Shown here piece after piece: positions 33,449-44,672 of a stretch of 64,000 nt of DNA (positions are counted from its first letter, which is position 1; each line of letters opens with the position of its first letter). The stretch is from Microstegium vimineum (Eukaryota > Streptophyta > Magnoliopsida > Poales > Poaceae), in contig CM039129.1 in assembly GCA_022036555.1 (NCBI GenBank), positions 27,764,553 through 27,828,552 of the forward strand, in the 5' to 3' direction. Under the pieces are notes generated by a model, which ran no database searches, was not told where the DNA came from, and was given only the letters and a program-made list of their open reading frames with translations. The translations under genes and the position numbers were made by a program.

Positions 33449-35459
33449 TCTCTACTATAATTGAAATCATCTAAAAAGAGTGGGAAACCTCATCTCACCT
33501 CTTGACCCCACAACCAGGCTCCCACCCTGTCTCGCGAAATAAAAAATACCGATCCCACCGATCCCGCTCGCGTTGAGACCCACCCTGTCTCGCGGCGATC
33601 CCACCAGCCAAGATCCCGCTGCCCCGTGAACCACACCGTATGTCTGGACGAGAACTGGAAACTTGAAAACAGCATATGTCTGGTGGGCTCTCTTCTAATG
33701 GGCCATTGGCCTCGGCCTTTTATTTTAATTTTTTTTAGATATTTTGGTCGCCTTCGTTGTTGTCCACGCTGCAGTCTGGTGGGCTCTCTTATATTGGCCT
33801 TAACCTAGAGAATAGAAATACAAAACATTCGCTACTGGTCAAGCGCCGGAGGCCCGGATCAGATTCAATCACCGGCACCAGCCGAGCACCTACACACCTA
33901 AACACCGCGCTTGACCGTCAACGTAGATTCTAATTAAATGAACCCGCCCAAAGTCATCTCATGCCCTAGCCGCCGACACTACGCCGCTGGCCCTCGCGCG
34001 TCATAACCGCGGCCACGCCCACCTTGACTCATATCCCTGCCGTACAGATCACCGACGAGAGGGAGTCGTTGCACGTCAAACAAAAGGAACGAGCATCAAC
34101 GATTGCCGCCGGCAACAGCCATCAAGTCGGCAATAACGTTATTTCTCCAGCAGGGTATGTAAATCCTCCGAGCGGATCGTTGAATACTAGCTGCAAACTG
34201 CTGTTGTAGTAGTAACTGTTGTCGTATGCAATTTCATTATATGTGTGATATTTAGGAAACCCGCGATCATGCCACAAGGATCGGATCCACGTGAAGCAGA
34301 GGGATCCGGTCCTCATCACGGTTACTACTAATCTAAATTTGTGACATATCAACTACTTCAGGTAACAAAATTATGGAAATAAGGCTTATATGTATGATTG
34401 GTAGTTCGGGACACGAAGGACTGGGCTCGCGACGTTGGCGCAAGCGACGATAAGACGGCGGCGACGGACTCGGCACGAGCGACGCGAAAGCCAAGACAAG
34501 ATGTATTACAACACGATTCAATAATACCCGCTATCACGCCGAGCAAGGTGAGGTTTCACAACTTTTTTCTAAACTTCCCGTCATCTAGAGTTGTTGTTGC
34601 TTCTTTGTTCTTAAAATCATTAGCTATTTGTGATTATCATCTTCCAATGCTTATCAGCAGTGACGGCCCTATAAAATAATTGAAGTTTTACATGATCAGC
34701 TACTTGATACAGGTCGCGACGAGCAACCGAGTAGGACACGGCAAGTTGTATCGCGACAGGTTCGATACAGACGCCCATCACGTTGAGCAAGGTGAGGATT
34801 GAAAGCAATTTCTGAATTTCTAAACTCTGCCTCATTTGGAGTTTTTGCTACTTCTCTGTTCTAAAAATGATCAACTACATGCAATCATCATCTTCCAGTA
34901 TTAATCAACGGTGGTGGACCTATACGCAAATAATACATGCAAAATCCATCCATTAATTTATTCCCTTCTCTCTCTTTATATTCGTTTGTTTCACTCTTGT
35001 TTCCTAGCCTTCTATTTCATACGTGCGACCGACCACTTTGGGGCCGCCACATCAAACATGCCATATACAACTACATTTCACAATATTGCTAAAAAGTTCA
35101 GTCTCGCTATGAAACCCACAAAGTCTTCGTAGAACAACAATCTTTATTCCTCGAAATGTGAATTACTAACATATGTTCCAAACAAATATAGACCGATAAT
35201 CACATATAATATGTTTCGATCTTCTTTCTTATAAAAAATACTTATTTGATTTATGCAGAACAAAAAAAATACAGACATGTTGTAAATGAGATGATGCAAG
35301 AAATAACTTGATTATGAATTTTTACGCAAAAGTATTTCCCGGATTATATACATGTTAGATTACAATTTCGTAAAAGATCAACTATCGCAAAATATCACTT
35401 TCATTGTTTCCATGCGCATCTCTAAAAAAACCGTGGCGTTAACACGGGCACTATACTAA
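33449..35459 (+). mobile_element. Non-autonomous Helitron inside the MULE
   Basis: 5' end TCTCTACTATAATT fits the grass Helitron consensus TCTMTAYTAMYHNW closely. The 3' end has a hairpin core CCGTG..CACGG at 35431-35447, then CTATACTAA (CTRR) at 35459. Host bases are A before and T after, i.e. insertion between A and T. 2,011 bp, no Rep/helicase. The interior has GC-rich pieces at 33490-33660 and 33960-34120 that look like captured gene fragments but cannot be assigned. Confidence 0.8.
34480..34925 (+). repeat. Imperfect tandem duplication (about 244 bp) inside the Helitron
   Basis: GAGCAAGGTGAGG occurs at 34541 and 34785 with similar surroundings (ATCAC.C..GAGCAAGG; CATCTTCCA.T.TTATCA). 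GTGAGG after a GC-rich piece looks like an exon end and intron donor, suggesting a captured exon-intron unit in two copies. Confidence 0.6.
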
Positions 35460-35703
35460 TGTCTTTTTAATATGGTTATTTTAGATACAGTTGTGTGAAA
35501 GGGAGGATAATATATTTTAAAAATTTTGTCATATATGATTTTTTATTAAATAAGATTGAATTCTTAATTTTTGTTACAAAAGTACATCTATGACTTTTGA
35601 ACTTGCATTGCTCTAATTTTTTTAGAGCCACAATATTATGCTTTTGACTAAATCTTAATGAAATACTTCAAATTTGATAGAATTAACTTTGGATTTAATA
35701 TAA

Positions 35704-35722
35704 CCCGTAGCGTTAGCGCAGA
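35704..35722 (+). other. Helitron-like 3' hairpin, second in series
   Basis: CCCGTAGCGTTAGCGCAGAC, closely related to the hairpin at 35431 but without a clean CTRR after it. Probably the terminus of an older related element. Confidence 0.4.
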
Positions 35723-36310
35723 CAAATGACATTGGATTCTAAATTCCACGCTATTGCTAATATGTTCAACTTTGCCATGACAATATCCAAATGGCATACC
35801 CGGGCAATTTTTATGAATGACAACGAGAATACCCTACATGTGTCACAAAGATTGAGGGTCGTAAACACTGGTAAGTGTGGCAAAAATTGACTCAACTCGT
35901 CTATAACAAGAATTAAATTTTGATTTATGTCCATCAAATAAACAACTTGGCTTTTTCAAGAAATTGGGAGGCTTTCTCATATATCTAATTTCATCAAATC
36001 GTGGGACGGCGTAACCTTACCACTGATCAACACGGTAAGCATATATCTTTACTATATTCCGTTCAATGCATATATAGAATAATAACATGTTTGCATCTGC
36101 CATGTGCAGCTATCGTCCCAACTGAGGAGGGAATTTATGGGTGACATATTTACGATACCTAAAAACGAATGTTTCAATATGATCCCTAAAGATATTCAAG
36201 AACTGATAAAGCAGTTTGGACAAATATAATTTAGGTGGTAATATAATCGTGTAAAAGTTAAAGTACCCAAAAACAAGTTGTTTGACTTTATGAATATTCC
36301 CTAGATAAAA

Positions 36311-36338
36311 CCGTAGCGTTAGCACGGACATTATACAG
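36311..36338 (+). other. Helitron-like 3' hairpin, third in series
   Basis: CCGTAGCGTTAGCACGG followed by ACATTATACAGT, where the intact end reads CACTATACTAAT. Degenerate terminus of the same family and orientation. Confidence 0.45.
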
Positions 36339-36682
36339 TGTGGAGAAAGAAAAATGACAGTGACTGTTTACAAGTTTGCCTATAGGCAAGGATTGTAGCC
36401 TCTTCAAGAGATTTTGGATGGCTGTGTAACTGCAGAGCCGGAAACGCATCCGATCGATGGTCCATTCAGGCCTGGACGAGATGGCAGCACGGTTTTTCTG
36501 AAGAATTTGTTACGTCGTAATTTGAACTGGCTTGAACATAGCAGCATTCACCTGTTCATGCTGAGACAAGTCAGACAACAAAAAGAGAGACGAAGTGTAG
36601 GTGATCCATCACTTACATGTAAAAGAAGAGCTCACGGGCATCAGCTTGGACAGGGTTCCATCTGACATCTGACTGGCCCGTC

Positions 36683-36962
36683 ACGCGCGATGAGCGGCGG
36701 CGCCGAGTCGGGAGTCGTGGCGTTGGGCCGGAGGCGATTGGATGGCGCGGACTCGGGAGTCGCGAGACGGGGTCCTCGCGAGTCGTGGCGCGGAGCGGAG
36801 ACGGGGCGGCGGTAACGGAGCCGCCAGGCAGTGCGGGGTTAAGTCATTAGGAAGGGAATGGTGGAAGGGTCCTTCACTTAAGTCTATCGGATTAGAATCC
36901 TGCGGCTTGATTAGAGTTTGCGTAGTTTACATAGCTAATTGATTTTCATAGCATACGCTCCC
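36683..36962 (-). repeat. Right terminal inverted repeat of the MULE
   Basis: Inverted match of 33100-33413, ending CATACGCTCCC before the 9-bp target copy. Confidence 0.9.
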
Positions 36963-36971
36963 TTTTTTACT

Positions 36972-37260
36972 TTACCTTTTATAATGGCTGAGGTGAGTAT
37001 TTTAGATGTAAATAAAATTAGGAGATTAATTGAATTATCATTCATAATGACAGAAGCGGGTAATTTATATACAAATTTAGGGAGATATTTTGAATTATCT
37101 TTCAAAATGATGGAGGTGGCTAATTCAGATACAAACCTAGAGGATTCTATTGAATTATCATTAATAATATAGAGGTTGACAATTTATATAGGGAGCTATG
37201 TTGAATTATCTATTATAAACTCATAATGGTAGAGAGGTGGGCAATTTAGAAGAGGGGGGG
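36972..37260 (+). repeat. About 60-bp tandem repeats, right part of CACTA-1
   Basis: Four to five degenerate units with TTGAATTATC..TTCA.AATG..GGAGGTGGCTAATT near 37015, 37090, 37150 and 37200. Similar units lie at 32990-33090 in the same orientation, so the MULE landed inside this array. Confidence 0.65.
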
Positions 37261-37877
37261 TACTTTATGTGTTTACAATAATAAAGATGGGTAATTTTTC
37301 GGGGTTGAATCCTTACAATTTTCACAGAGATATATCATTACTATTCATCTATTTAGAAACTTATCACTGTGATCCGTACCCGACTTATACCATTTTCTAC
37401 TCTAAACGAGACCAGACCCACTTACCTATCACCATATTTTTGTATTGCCAAAAATACCCCTATTTTCTAACTAAAACCTTGCCTATTTTCTTGGATACTT
37501 TGATGACGACCGTGAGTGAGAGCTATCGCTGCCGCCACACAGGTGTGCGTGCGAGCAGCTAGCAGTCGTAGCTGCCTAGGTGTGCGGGTGAGTTGTTGCA
37601 ATTGCGCAGGTGAGCAGCGGCCATTGTCGAACGAGCCACCACGCCACATCCATGTAGGCGCACGGGGTGTGCAACTGCCATTGTCGGTGGACTAGGAATG
37701 TGAAGAGGAGAGGAATAAGATAACCTATATGGCCCACATGTCTGTGATAGGGAGAGAGTGGAGGTAGAGGAGCATTATGGGCAATAGAAAATAACAAATG
37801 GGCCCAACGACATTGGAAGCATACATAATGATATATTTTAGAGAGCAAAACAATTATAATGGTTCATCTCTAAATAG
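37261..37877. other. Unassigned AT-rich DNA
   Basis: No coding region or element end recognised. The section at 37500-37680 is GC-richer but gives only short frames. Confidence 0.4.
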
Positions 37878-38417
37878 ATGAATTTTAATTATATTTCTCC
37901 AATCAGAGAAAATTATAAGGGTACATATTCAAATAACCCATATTTATGAAACAAAAAAAAATTGAATGTCTATTATTAATTATGATGATTAGACTCTAGT
38001 AAATTAAAGGCCGGATGTTTCTAATTATTATTAGAAATTTTTTGATTTATCATATTTTTCCTAGTATGTCTAGTAAGAATTTAAATGGAGGCTCTATTTG
38101 AGCCTTAATTTGTAGTAGTAGACTAGTAGTAGTCTAACCTACTAATTTACCATATTTTTCTTTCCTTGGTCCACCCAAAAAACGTCCCCTACTGAGGAGT
38201 CCCCATCGGTCCACCCAAAAAAGTGTACCCAGAAAAACGACAATATTGAAATCTAGCGTCCAGATTTATTCTCAGACTTCTCTCTCCTTACTCACTCAAA
38301 TCGAACGGTGCAGATGGTTTGTGTCAAAAAAAAAATCTACTGTATTCCTTCCCACACAGCCGCCGATCAGCAAGGCACGTACGCGATCCCTTCGCACGGG
38401 ATTTGCGGCCGCCGATC

Positions 38418-38875
38418 AGCAACACGCGAGTCTTCCTCGAGGCCTCCTTCTACTGCCGCCCCGACGGGTCCGCCGTCAACGCCGGACGCGGCGGCGGCCG
38501 GAGCGGGGACACCGCTGCAAGGCGCGCGACGCCGGGCGGGGGCGCCACATCCTGCCGTGCCGCTACCACGTCACGAACGAGCGCGGGGTCGAGTGCCAGC
38601 TCTGCCATGGCCTTACCTCCGTGGAGGTCAAGTGCACCGCCAAGGGCGACGGTGGTGGGCAGCCGGCCGGGATAGAGTCATCGTGCCGCAGCTACGCCAT
38701 TCTCGACGACCTCACCATCAGGCCCGTCGTCGCCGGCCTTGGCGTCGCCGCGCTGCTCTCCACCGTCGGCGTCACGGCTGACCCGTGGACGTGGCCTTCG
38801 AGTACAAGGAGGTGAATTCAGAGATCCTGCAGTGCAGCTTCTGCAAAGACATCAGCCAATACGGGAGTCGAACTA
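38418..38875 (+). pseudogene. DUF674-like gene fragment (left arm)
   Basis: Frames give HVTNERGVECQLCHGLTSVE and SSCRSYAILDDLTIRPVV, resembling the Cys-containing middle and the conserved YxxxDDLxVxP segment of plant DUF674 proteins. An upstream part (RVFLEASFYCRPDGSAVN) is in another frame. The fragment lacks a normal start and end and probably came by transposon capture. Function of the parent family unknown; assignment moderate. Confidence 0.5.
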
Positions 38876-39067
38876 AAGGTATGATCCGAAGAGATTGAGG
38901 ACGAAAAAGTTTACCTTGCATCTCTATGGTCTGGATTATTACTTATTAGACTATGCGCATACTTTTTCCAGGATGCTTTCCAGAGTACAGTGTTTGACCC
39001 TGCACCATCAGGTCGTCAGACTGTGAGCACAAATATTTGCATATGAGCCGGCATTACAACCCAAAAC

Positions 39068-39340
39068 TCAGATGAATGAAACTCTTACCACATAAGTGCT
39101 ATTGTTGACAAGGGCGACCTTTGCGAGGAAAGTCCTATCAATGGTGCCAGCAGCAATGGTCACAATCGATGGCGCCGAGTTGATGACCGTCTCTGAATAA
39201 GGCCCAGAATTTCCTGCAGGGCAGACCACAACAATCCCTCTCGCGATAGCATGGAAGGATCCAATGGACAGGACATCATCAACATACGCAGGGAGTGGTG
39301 GTGCTTGGCCCAGGGACACCGAAAGCCATCTTGTGGGCAT
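39068..39340 (-). pseudogene. Subtilisin-like protease exon fragment (left arm)
   Basis: VDDVLSIGSFHAIARGIVVV, CPAGNSGPYSETVINSAPSI and GTIDRTFLAKVALVNNSTYV match the plant subtilase peptidase domain around the oxyanion Asn (AGNSGP). The catalytic Asp, His and Ser regions are absent. The last residues read into a GTAAGAG donor, so a genomic exon was captured. The right arm has the same fragment. Confidence 0.85.
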
Positions 39341-39341
39341 T

Positions 39342-39500
39342 GATAGAAGAACTCTGAATCAGATAGAAGAAATGTCAGATAACATGGAAGCCAAGTTTAG
39401 AAAATATTGGACAGAAATTCAAGGTCTGATGGGTATTGCCACCCTTCTTGACCCTAGATTTAAACATCACATACTTCTATGCTGGAGAGAGGACGTTTCT
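39342..39500 (+). pseudogene. hAT transposase fragment (left arm)
   Basis: RTLNQIEEMSDNMEAKFRKY and GLMGIATLLDPRFKHHILLC resemble the segment of plant hAT transposases just before the dimerisation region (usual form: KFDKYW..N....A..LDPR.K). It abuts the subtilase exon on the opposite strand. Fragment only. Confidence 0.7.
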
Positions 39501-39649
39501 TACTACTGTGCTGGTTGTCGATCACTTGTTAGGGCCTCCGCACATTCTAACCGAAAGTCTTCCGCTCCGCAGTCCGCCGCCGCCGATGATCGCCAGTGTA
39601 GTTCCTCATCTCTCAGCGCATGCTTTTAGCTAGCTGCTTAACCACAGAG

Positions 39650-39680
39650 CTAGCAAAAATGCCCGTACGTTGTAACGGGA
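39650..39680 (-). other. Helitron-like terminus (left arm)
   Basis: Minus strand CCCGTTACAACGTACGGG, then CATTTTTGCTAG. The hairpin and CTAG ending resemble a Helitron 3' end, but the next base is C rather than T. The right arm has the inverted counterpart at 52177-52206. Confidence 0.5.
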
Positions 39681-40139
39681 GCACGAGACATAGTTCATTG
39701 CATGATCTTAAATTTGAAGATGACTTAATTTATACCACACAATATTACTTATCTTCAAAGTTTTAAATTTTTTCTATATGATTACCAGCTCACAACTCAC
39801 AAAGAGAAAATATGGAGACGTCACGAGACGGACTTACTCTGCGGAGCGATGTAACAAACATACACACTCCAGGTAAATGCATACACATATTCCCATTTTT
39901 TTTATCTGTCGTTTTTAATCTCTACCAATATATAATGCACCGATAATTTTTTTTAAAGCTACACAAACAAATGTCCCCAACAGTCATTATCTCTGCTAAA
40001 CACACTCCAAATAATACACCCAGTAATAATTTATTTTTCAAATGAACGTACGAGATTGACTAGAGACTCTACTTTCTCTTACTCACTCAAATCTAAGGGT
40101 CCAGATTCTTTGGATCACGCATCCTCACTCATCGATCCT

Positions 40140-40745
40140 CCCATCCCGCAACCCCCCACCCGCCGCTCTCCCTCCCCCGACTCCTCCGCTAACCAAGGCG
40201 CGCGGGCGGCTGCTTGAGATTCAAGAAAAAAAAACGCGCAGCTCCTCTCCCACACGCCTCTCCCTCTCCATCTCCCTCTCCCGCTCCCCGACGTCTAGCA
40301 CCACCTCCAAGCCGCCAGGGAACCTGCCCAGCGCCAACTGTAGGAAGCCAGGCTGCGCCGCCCGCTGCCCATCCCCCGTACGACGCCAGCCGCCAGGCCA
40401 CCGCGTCGCGCCGCCCGCACGACACTAGCAGCCAGGGATGCACGACGCCACTGGCTAGGGACGCATGCCGCCATGCGTCCTCTCCCACATGCGCTTAGCG
40501 GCCTAGATGCTCCGGCTGCTTGCACGTGATTCCAGCGTGGCGACCCCTCGGGACCTCCAAGCGGCGGCGCCCTCGGCAACTGCAACCACCATGCCCCAAC
40601 AATAGGTAGCATCATCTGTTTGCCCTCCATATCTCTGTCTGGTCTTCTCCCCCCTTCTCTCTTGTTCTTTCAGACAATCTTGCAAATTTCTCACTCGGCG
40701 GCTCCGTCCGGTCTCCCGTCCGGGCTTAGGAGGAGCACGATGCCC
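40140..40745 (-). other. GC-rich unassigned exon-like block (left arm)
   Basis: Minus-strand sequence opens at an ATG near 40760 and is GC-rich with short frames that are mirrored in the right arm (51120-51715). Composition suggests a captured 5' exon and leader. I do not recognise a protein family, and the two arms do not keep the same frames open throughout. Confidence 0.35.
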
Positions 40746-40750
40746 TACGC

Positions 40751-41689
40751 ATCCAAACAAGGCCTAAATGAGTGCTACTGGGTTTGATATCTGCACGTGA
40801 TGGGCTACTGATGGTCGCTACTGGGATGATGGGCCAAGGCCCAGGGCCATTGAAAGAAGGGGTCGGGCTTGTTCGCAAAAAAACAAAAAAGAAGGGGTCG
40901 GGCTAACTAGGACCAAGAGTGAGAGAGAAGAAGAGCGAGTGGGAGATGGCTGTTGGGCCCGCGCTGACTGACGCAATGTAGGCACGAAATAGTTTCTGAA
41001 TTCTTCTTCTTTATTTGATTTGATTTGAAAGAAACTGAATAGTTCAGATTTTTTTTATTTGAAACTGAATAGTTGGGACTGAACCTGCGTTCCGTTAACA
41101 ATGATGGACACCAGCAGAACATGCTGCGTATGCGTACTTGGATGGATGATGCAGCTAGGCATGCATATACATATGGAGAACGTACGGGGACCGACAGGAT
41201 CGGCAGCTGGCCGGCCACACGACCGTGCGAAGGAAATGCATTCGTGTCAATTTCAATTTTTGTACTGCAGCTCTTTTAATTTGTATATATATATATATCA
41301 CACAGACGTAACAAAGAGATCAAAAAATTGTCAAATCATCTTGATGACTGGATTGCTTTTTTCATACTAACTAACTAATTAATTAATCAATCAAGTGGAA
41401 CACTTAATATAGTTAAATCTACCAGCCACTATATATAATAAAAAATTGACTTTATATTGCATAAATAAATGCGATGTATGTGTCCTAAGCATGAAATTAA
41501 TGGTTTCACAGACCCTGTACGTCTTTATATATCGATTCCCGTACGTGCAGTGCAGGTGCAGGGACGATATATAGCTGGTGTATGTGTTGCTCGACGCGGA
41601 CGGCTAATATGTATGCCACGTCTACCAACTAGGACGTATTTTGAAGGTCAGGATGTACGTACGTGTTGCTTCGCGTGTAATGACGTACT
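40751..41689. other. Centre of the inverted structure, left segment, no gene recognised
   Basis: 40760-41000 is GC-moderate with GGGGTCGGGCT repeats. 41280-41460 is AT-rich with a short TA microsatellite. No supported coding region. Confidence 0.4.
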
Positions 41690-42698
41690 TGATGAGTGTA
41701 TGGGTGTCCCGATTTTTAGGTGGAGATAGATAACTACGATTTGACTGGAGAGACGTTCACGATCCGACTACAACCATCCAAGAACGCTGCACCTTAGCGA
41801 TCGATACACCAAATCCAGCGGTTGCTCACGATCTTGCGGATCACAACCAATCAAACCACTAGGGTTATTCCTGCAAGCAATTGAAGGACAAGCAAGAACA
41901 AATAGAACAAGCACTCAATTGCAAATAAGAGATGAAGGATCAGATGTGATACACATGAAGGTGTGGTTCCGAATCAAGTAGAACGGATGGTCTAGTCGAC
42001 ACACGCGTCTACAAGGAAGTAGCAGCAGCTAAACTTTCATCTAAACAAAACCCAATCTGTTTGTGACGGCTCTAGAGGGATATAAGGAGGAGGGAGGACG
42101 ACCATAAGGGTCCTGGTGTCGTCCTACAACCCTAGGATGAGTCCCTAATGGACTCAACTTGATACACGGGCCATCGGCCCAAAATAGGGTGACGCAGCAC
42201 CGTTGGCAGAAAAGATCTCGGTATTAAATTATCTACTGCGCAAACATCTGATAGGATATAGGTATGAGTCTGGACCCATTGGAAAGTAGACTTGATAAGC
42301 TTTCCAAAAAGTGCTAGAACGTCCCAATCGGAGTCCGTATGAAGTCGTGGCAACCGTCGCAAGTTTGGACTCTTATGTAGTTCGAATTAAACTTCCAAAA
42401 CGTGTTGGACTTGGACTCTTTGTTTCCTTGGATCCAAAGTGACGTGGTGGCCTTGTGGAGAACGTTAGGAACACTTGGATTTGGTCCCCAATCAACTTCA
42501 TTGACCGTCCATGCTTTCCATATGCAATCTAACCCTTCCTTGATCTATGTAACCAATTTTGAAAATGAAAACATACACACTTCATAGTACAGCACCCATT
42601 CATGAAATGTAACAATGATAAACCTCATATAGAATGGTTTCACCTTTGGTATAGAAGTGGTTGACATGGTCATATCGAAGCCGGTGATATCCTCATCA
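41690..42698 (-). repeat. 3' LTR of the gag-only element
   Basis: 1,009 bp; matches 45223-46222 along its whole length. Confidence 0.88.
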
Positions 42699-43486
42699 TT
42701 CTCCCTTTCTTGACAGCAAACCGTCCTCGGTTTGACCACTGTCGGAGGATGTGTTGTAGATAAAAGTAAACCATGCTCCCATTCTTGATAGTTATCCTGT
42801 TTATTCATTTTCAAACTAGGGAAACCCAACATGATATGGTGATGGTTATTACATACCTCTAATTGGTCATATCTTTTCACAATGGAAGGAGATTGTACAA
42901 TTGAACAAATATAAATTCGGTGTACCATATACTCCTTTTCACAATTATATTTGCCAATAGCATGAAAACTGGTATTAAAAGAACATGGCAATTCAAATCT
43001 AGCAATCAGATTATTTTGCAAATCGCTAAGCTCACAATGATCCTTGAACTCAATGTACCCTATTGTATGTAAAGATAAAAACAGTTGAACTTCTTCTTTT
43101 TCATTTACAATATGAACAATATGCTGGAATTCAGCACTCATTGATTTAGAATTTTTAGCTTTATTCGGTAGTTGTGGTATGGATATAAGTAATTCATTAT
43201 CACACAACTCTTCTTTGTCACATGGAATATCAAGCGTATGAAAGTGTGACAAAGGAAAATCAGCAATGGGTTCCACTATTGGTTGATCTAGGATATCAAG
43301 ATTAGTGGACAAATGCAGTTCAACTAAAGCATGCTCACCTTGATTTATGTTACAACCATCTAACTTACCTTTGATGCTCTTCGCAAATGGTGTTCTTGCA
43401 GCTAGATTCATACTCTCCTTTAATGTGTCACCTCTAATCTCAAATTGATCAATGTCTATTGGTATATTGGCATCTGTTTGCTGCAA
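42545..43486 (-). CDS. Second ORF of the gag-only element, unknown (313 aa)
   Basis: Open frame starting MQQTDANIPIDIDQFEIRGD, ending inside the 3' LTR. No catalytic motif recognised. It contains a Cys/His-poor acidic middle and a tail RTVCCQERENDEDITGFDMT next to the polypurine tract; this kind of tail is common at the 3' end of some grass gypsy internal regions. It is not protease, RT or integrase. It may be a decayed fragment of a polyprotein region or a genuine accessory ORF. Confidence 0.5.
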   Translation of the reverse strand: MQQTDANIPIDIDQFEIRGDTLKESMNLAARTPFAKSIKGKLDGCNINQGEHALVELHLSTNLDILDQPIVEPIADFPLSHFHTLDIPCDKEELCDNELLISIPQLPNKAKNSKSMSAEFQHIVHIVNEKEEVQLFLSLHTIGYIEFKDHCELSDLQNNLIARFELPCSFNTSFHAIGKYNCEKEYMVHRIYICSIVQSPSIVKRYDQLEVCNNHHHIMLGFPSLKMNKQDNYQEWEHGLLLSTTHPPTVVKPRTVCCQERENDEDITGFDMTMSTTSIPKVKPFYMRFIIVTFHEWVLYYEVCMFSFSKLVT

Positions 43487-43549
43487 ATTGTTAGTAATAG
43501 GAGAGACATATGCTTCTATAATATTTGTGAGATCTGTTTTTAGTGTTAT

Positions 43550-44173
43550 TTAAAATTCACAAGCAAGATCAAACAACTCACCAAAAGTCTTATAATGTTT
43601 ATCAACAAGGATATTCTGAATTTGTATATTAAGACCTTGCAAAAATCTATATTCTAGAAACTCATCGTTTTCTTCAAAGCCACAACGTAGCAAACATAAT
43701 TTCAGTCTATCTAAGTATTCTGCTACAGTTTTGTTTTCTTGTTTTATAGATTGCAATTTGCCATACAAAATATCAGAATAATAGCTAGGAACAAAAACAT
43801 CTTGAAAATGTCTTTTCATATCTTTCCATGATTGAGGAGCATTAGCAAATCTACAAAGGTGTTTCCACTCAGTTAAAGCATACTTCATAAGAACACTTGA
43901 AGCAACTTTAACCTTTTGTTTTTTAGATAGATCATACCTTTTAAATTCCTTGTCTACATGTAGCTCCCATTCAATATATGCATAAGGATCATAGTTTCCT
44001 TCAAAATAAGGTAGTGCAGATTGTAGTTTATCTAGCAAAGCATCACATACCTCGTAAGTAGCAAGCTTATCACTTGTCATACCACTAGCAAAGTGATTCG
44101 AATATGCAACTTGATCATCTCCTAATTTCATGTAGTTTCCTACCATGATTAGAAGAAAACAAGAAACATACAC
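43550..44173 (-). CDS. gag: Retrotransposon gag protein of the gag-only element (207 aa)
   Basis: The retrotrans_gag fold is recognisable: ALPYFEGNYDPYAYIEWELH, then WKHLCRFANAPQSWKDMKRH, QDVFVPSYYSDILYGKLQSI and VAEYLDRLKLCLLRCGFEEN. It is open from MYVSCFLLIMVGNYMKLGDD to LACEF. No zinc knuckle follows before the stop at 43550, so the nucleocapsid part is missing or moved. Gag without pol suggests mobilisation by a related autonomous gypsy element. Confidence 0.8.
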   Translation of the reverse strand: MYVSCFLLIMVGNYMKLGDDQVAYSNHFASGMTSDKLATYEVCDALLDKLQSALPYFEGNYDPYAYIEWELHVDKEFKRYDLSKKQKVKVASSVLMKYALTEWKHLCRFANAPQSWKDMKRHFQDVFVPSYYSDILYGKLQSIKQENKTVAEYLDRLKLCLLRCGFEENDEFLEYRFLQGLNIQIQNILVDKHYKTFGELFDLACEF

Positions 44174-44564
44174 AATAATATTTATGTCCCTATCAACTAG
44201 TAGGATGTGGTTGCTGTAATTCTCTCACTCTCAACTCGATCAAACAAATTCTTACAAGTTCTTACCAAGCAAAACAAGAGGTGGCAGTAACCAACAAGTC
44301 GGAAACCCTGGAAGTAGTGTATCGACACCGCAGCAACAACACCTGTCAAGCTGTATCCGGATATGTGGAGCTATAGGAGGGCTAAACAATAATGTGCAAG
44401 GAAGTACTAGTACCACATTAGTCACAAAAGCAAGTTGAGAAATCGTTCAACGGAGGTTACCGTGCTGGTCCTAAGCTAGACCGTGCTAGAGACGCGAGCC
44501 TAGACACAAATGAAGTCACGATTTAGCAGGAAAAAGGCACAAGAACAGCACACTCTCCTTCTTT

Positions 44565-44672
44565 TCCTCTCTTATTTTTCTTTTTTTTTTCTCTTTCTCT
44601 TTCTTCCTCTTTCTTTTTTTTTTCTTTTCTTTTTCTTTTCTTTCTAGTTTTTCTTCTTCTTTTCTTCTACTT
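44565..44672 (-). repeat. Polypyrimidine (plus) / polypurine (minus) tract
   Basis: About 105 bp of almost only C and T on the plus strand (CTTTCTCTTTCTTCCTC-like), in the leader of the gag-only element. Shadow Lys/Glu frames arise from it. Confidence 0.9.

Larger units (their letters stand above)
33100..36962. mobile_element. Non-autonomous Mutator-like element (MULE) with 9-bp target duplication
   Basis: Long terminal inverted repeats: left 33100-33413, right 36683-36962, starting GGGAGTATATGG / GGGAGCGTATGC, with a GC-rich inner half (GAGTCGCGAGACGGGG-type) and matching order. Flanks are the identical 9-mer TTTTTTACT at 33091-33099 and 36963-36971, the target-duplication length of Mutator. 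No transposase; interior without the Helitron is about 1.2 kb, AT-rich, with Helitron-like hairpins. Total 3.86 kb, of which 2.0 kb is the inserted Helitron. Confidence 0.9.
37878..40750 (+). repeat. Left arm of a large inverted duplication
   Basis: 2.87 kb matching 51105-53926 in inverted orientation at high identity with many small indels. The outer edge is ATGAATTTTAAT, the inner edge GATGCCCTACGC. Contents from outside in: AT-rich DNA, a DUF674-like fragment, a subtilase exon (minus), a hAT transposase fragment (plus), a Helitron-like terminus, AT-rich DNA, and a GC-rich unassigned exon-like block. Confidence 0.92.

Noticed and set aside
40189..40760. Possible intact gene in the GC-rich part of the left arm
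   Set aside because: Frames are short and overlap in several phases, differ between the two arms and match no family; more likely a captured leader or exon.
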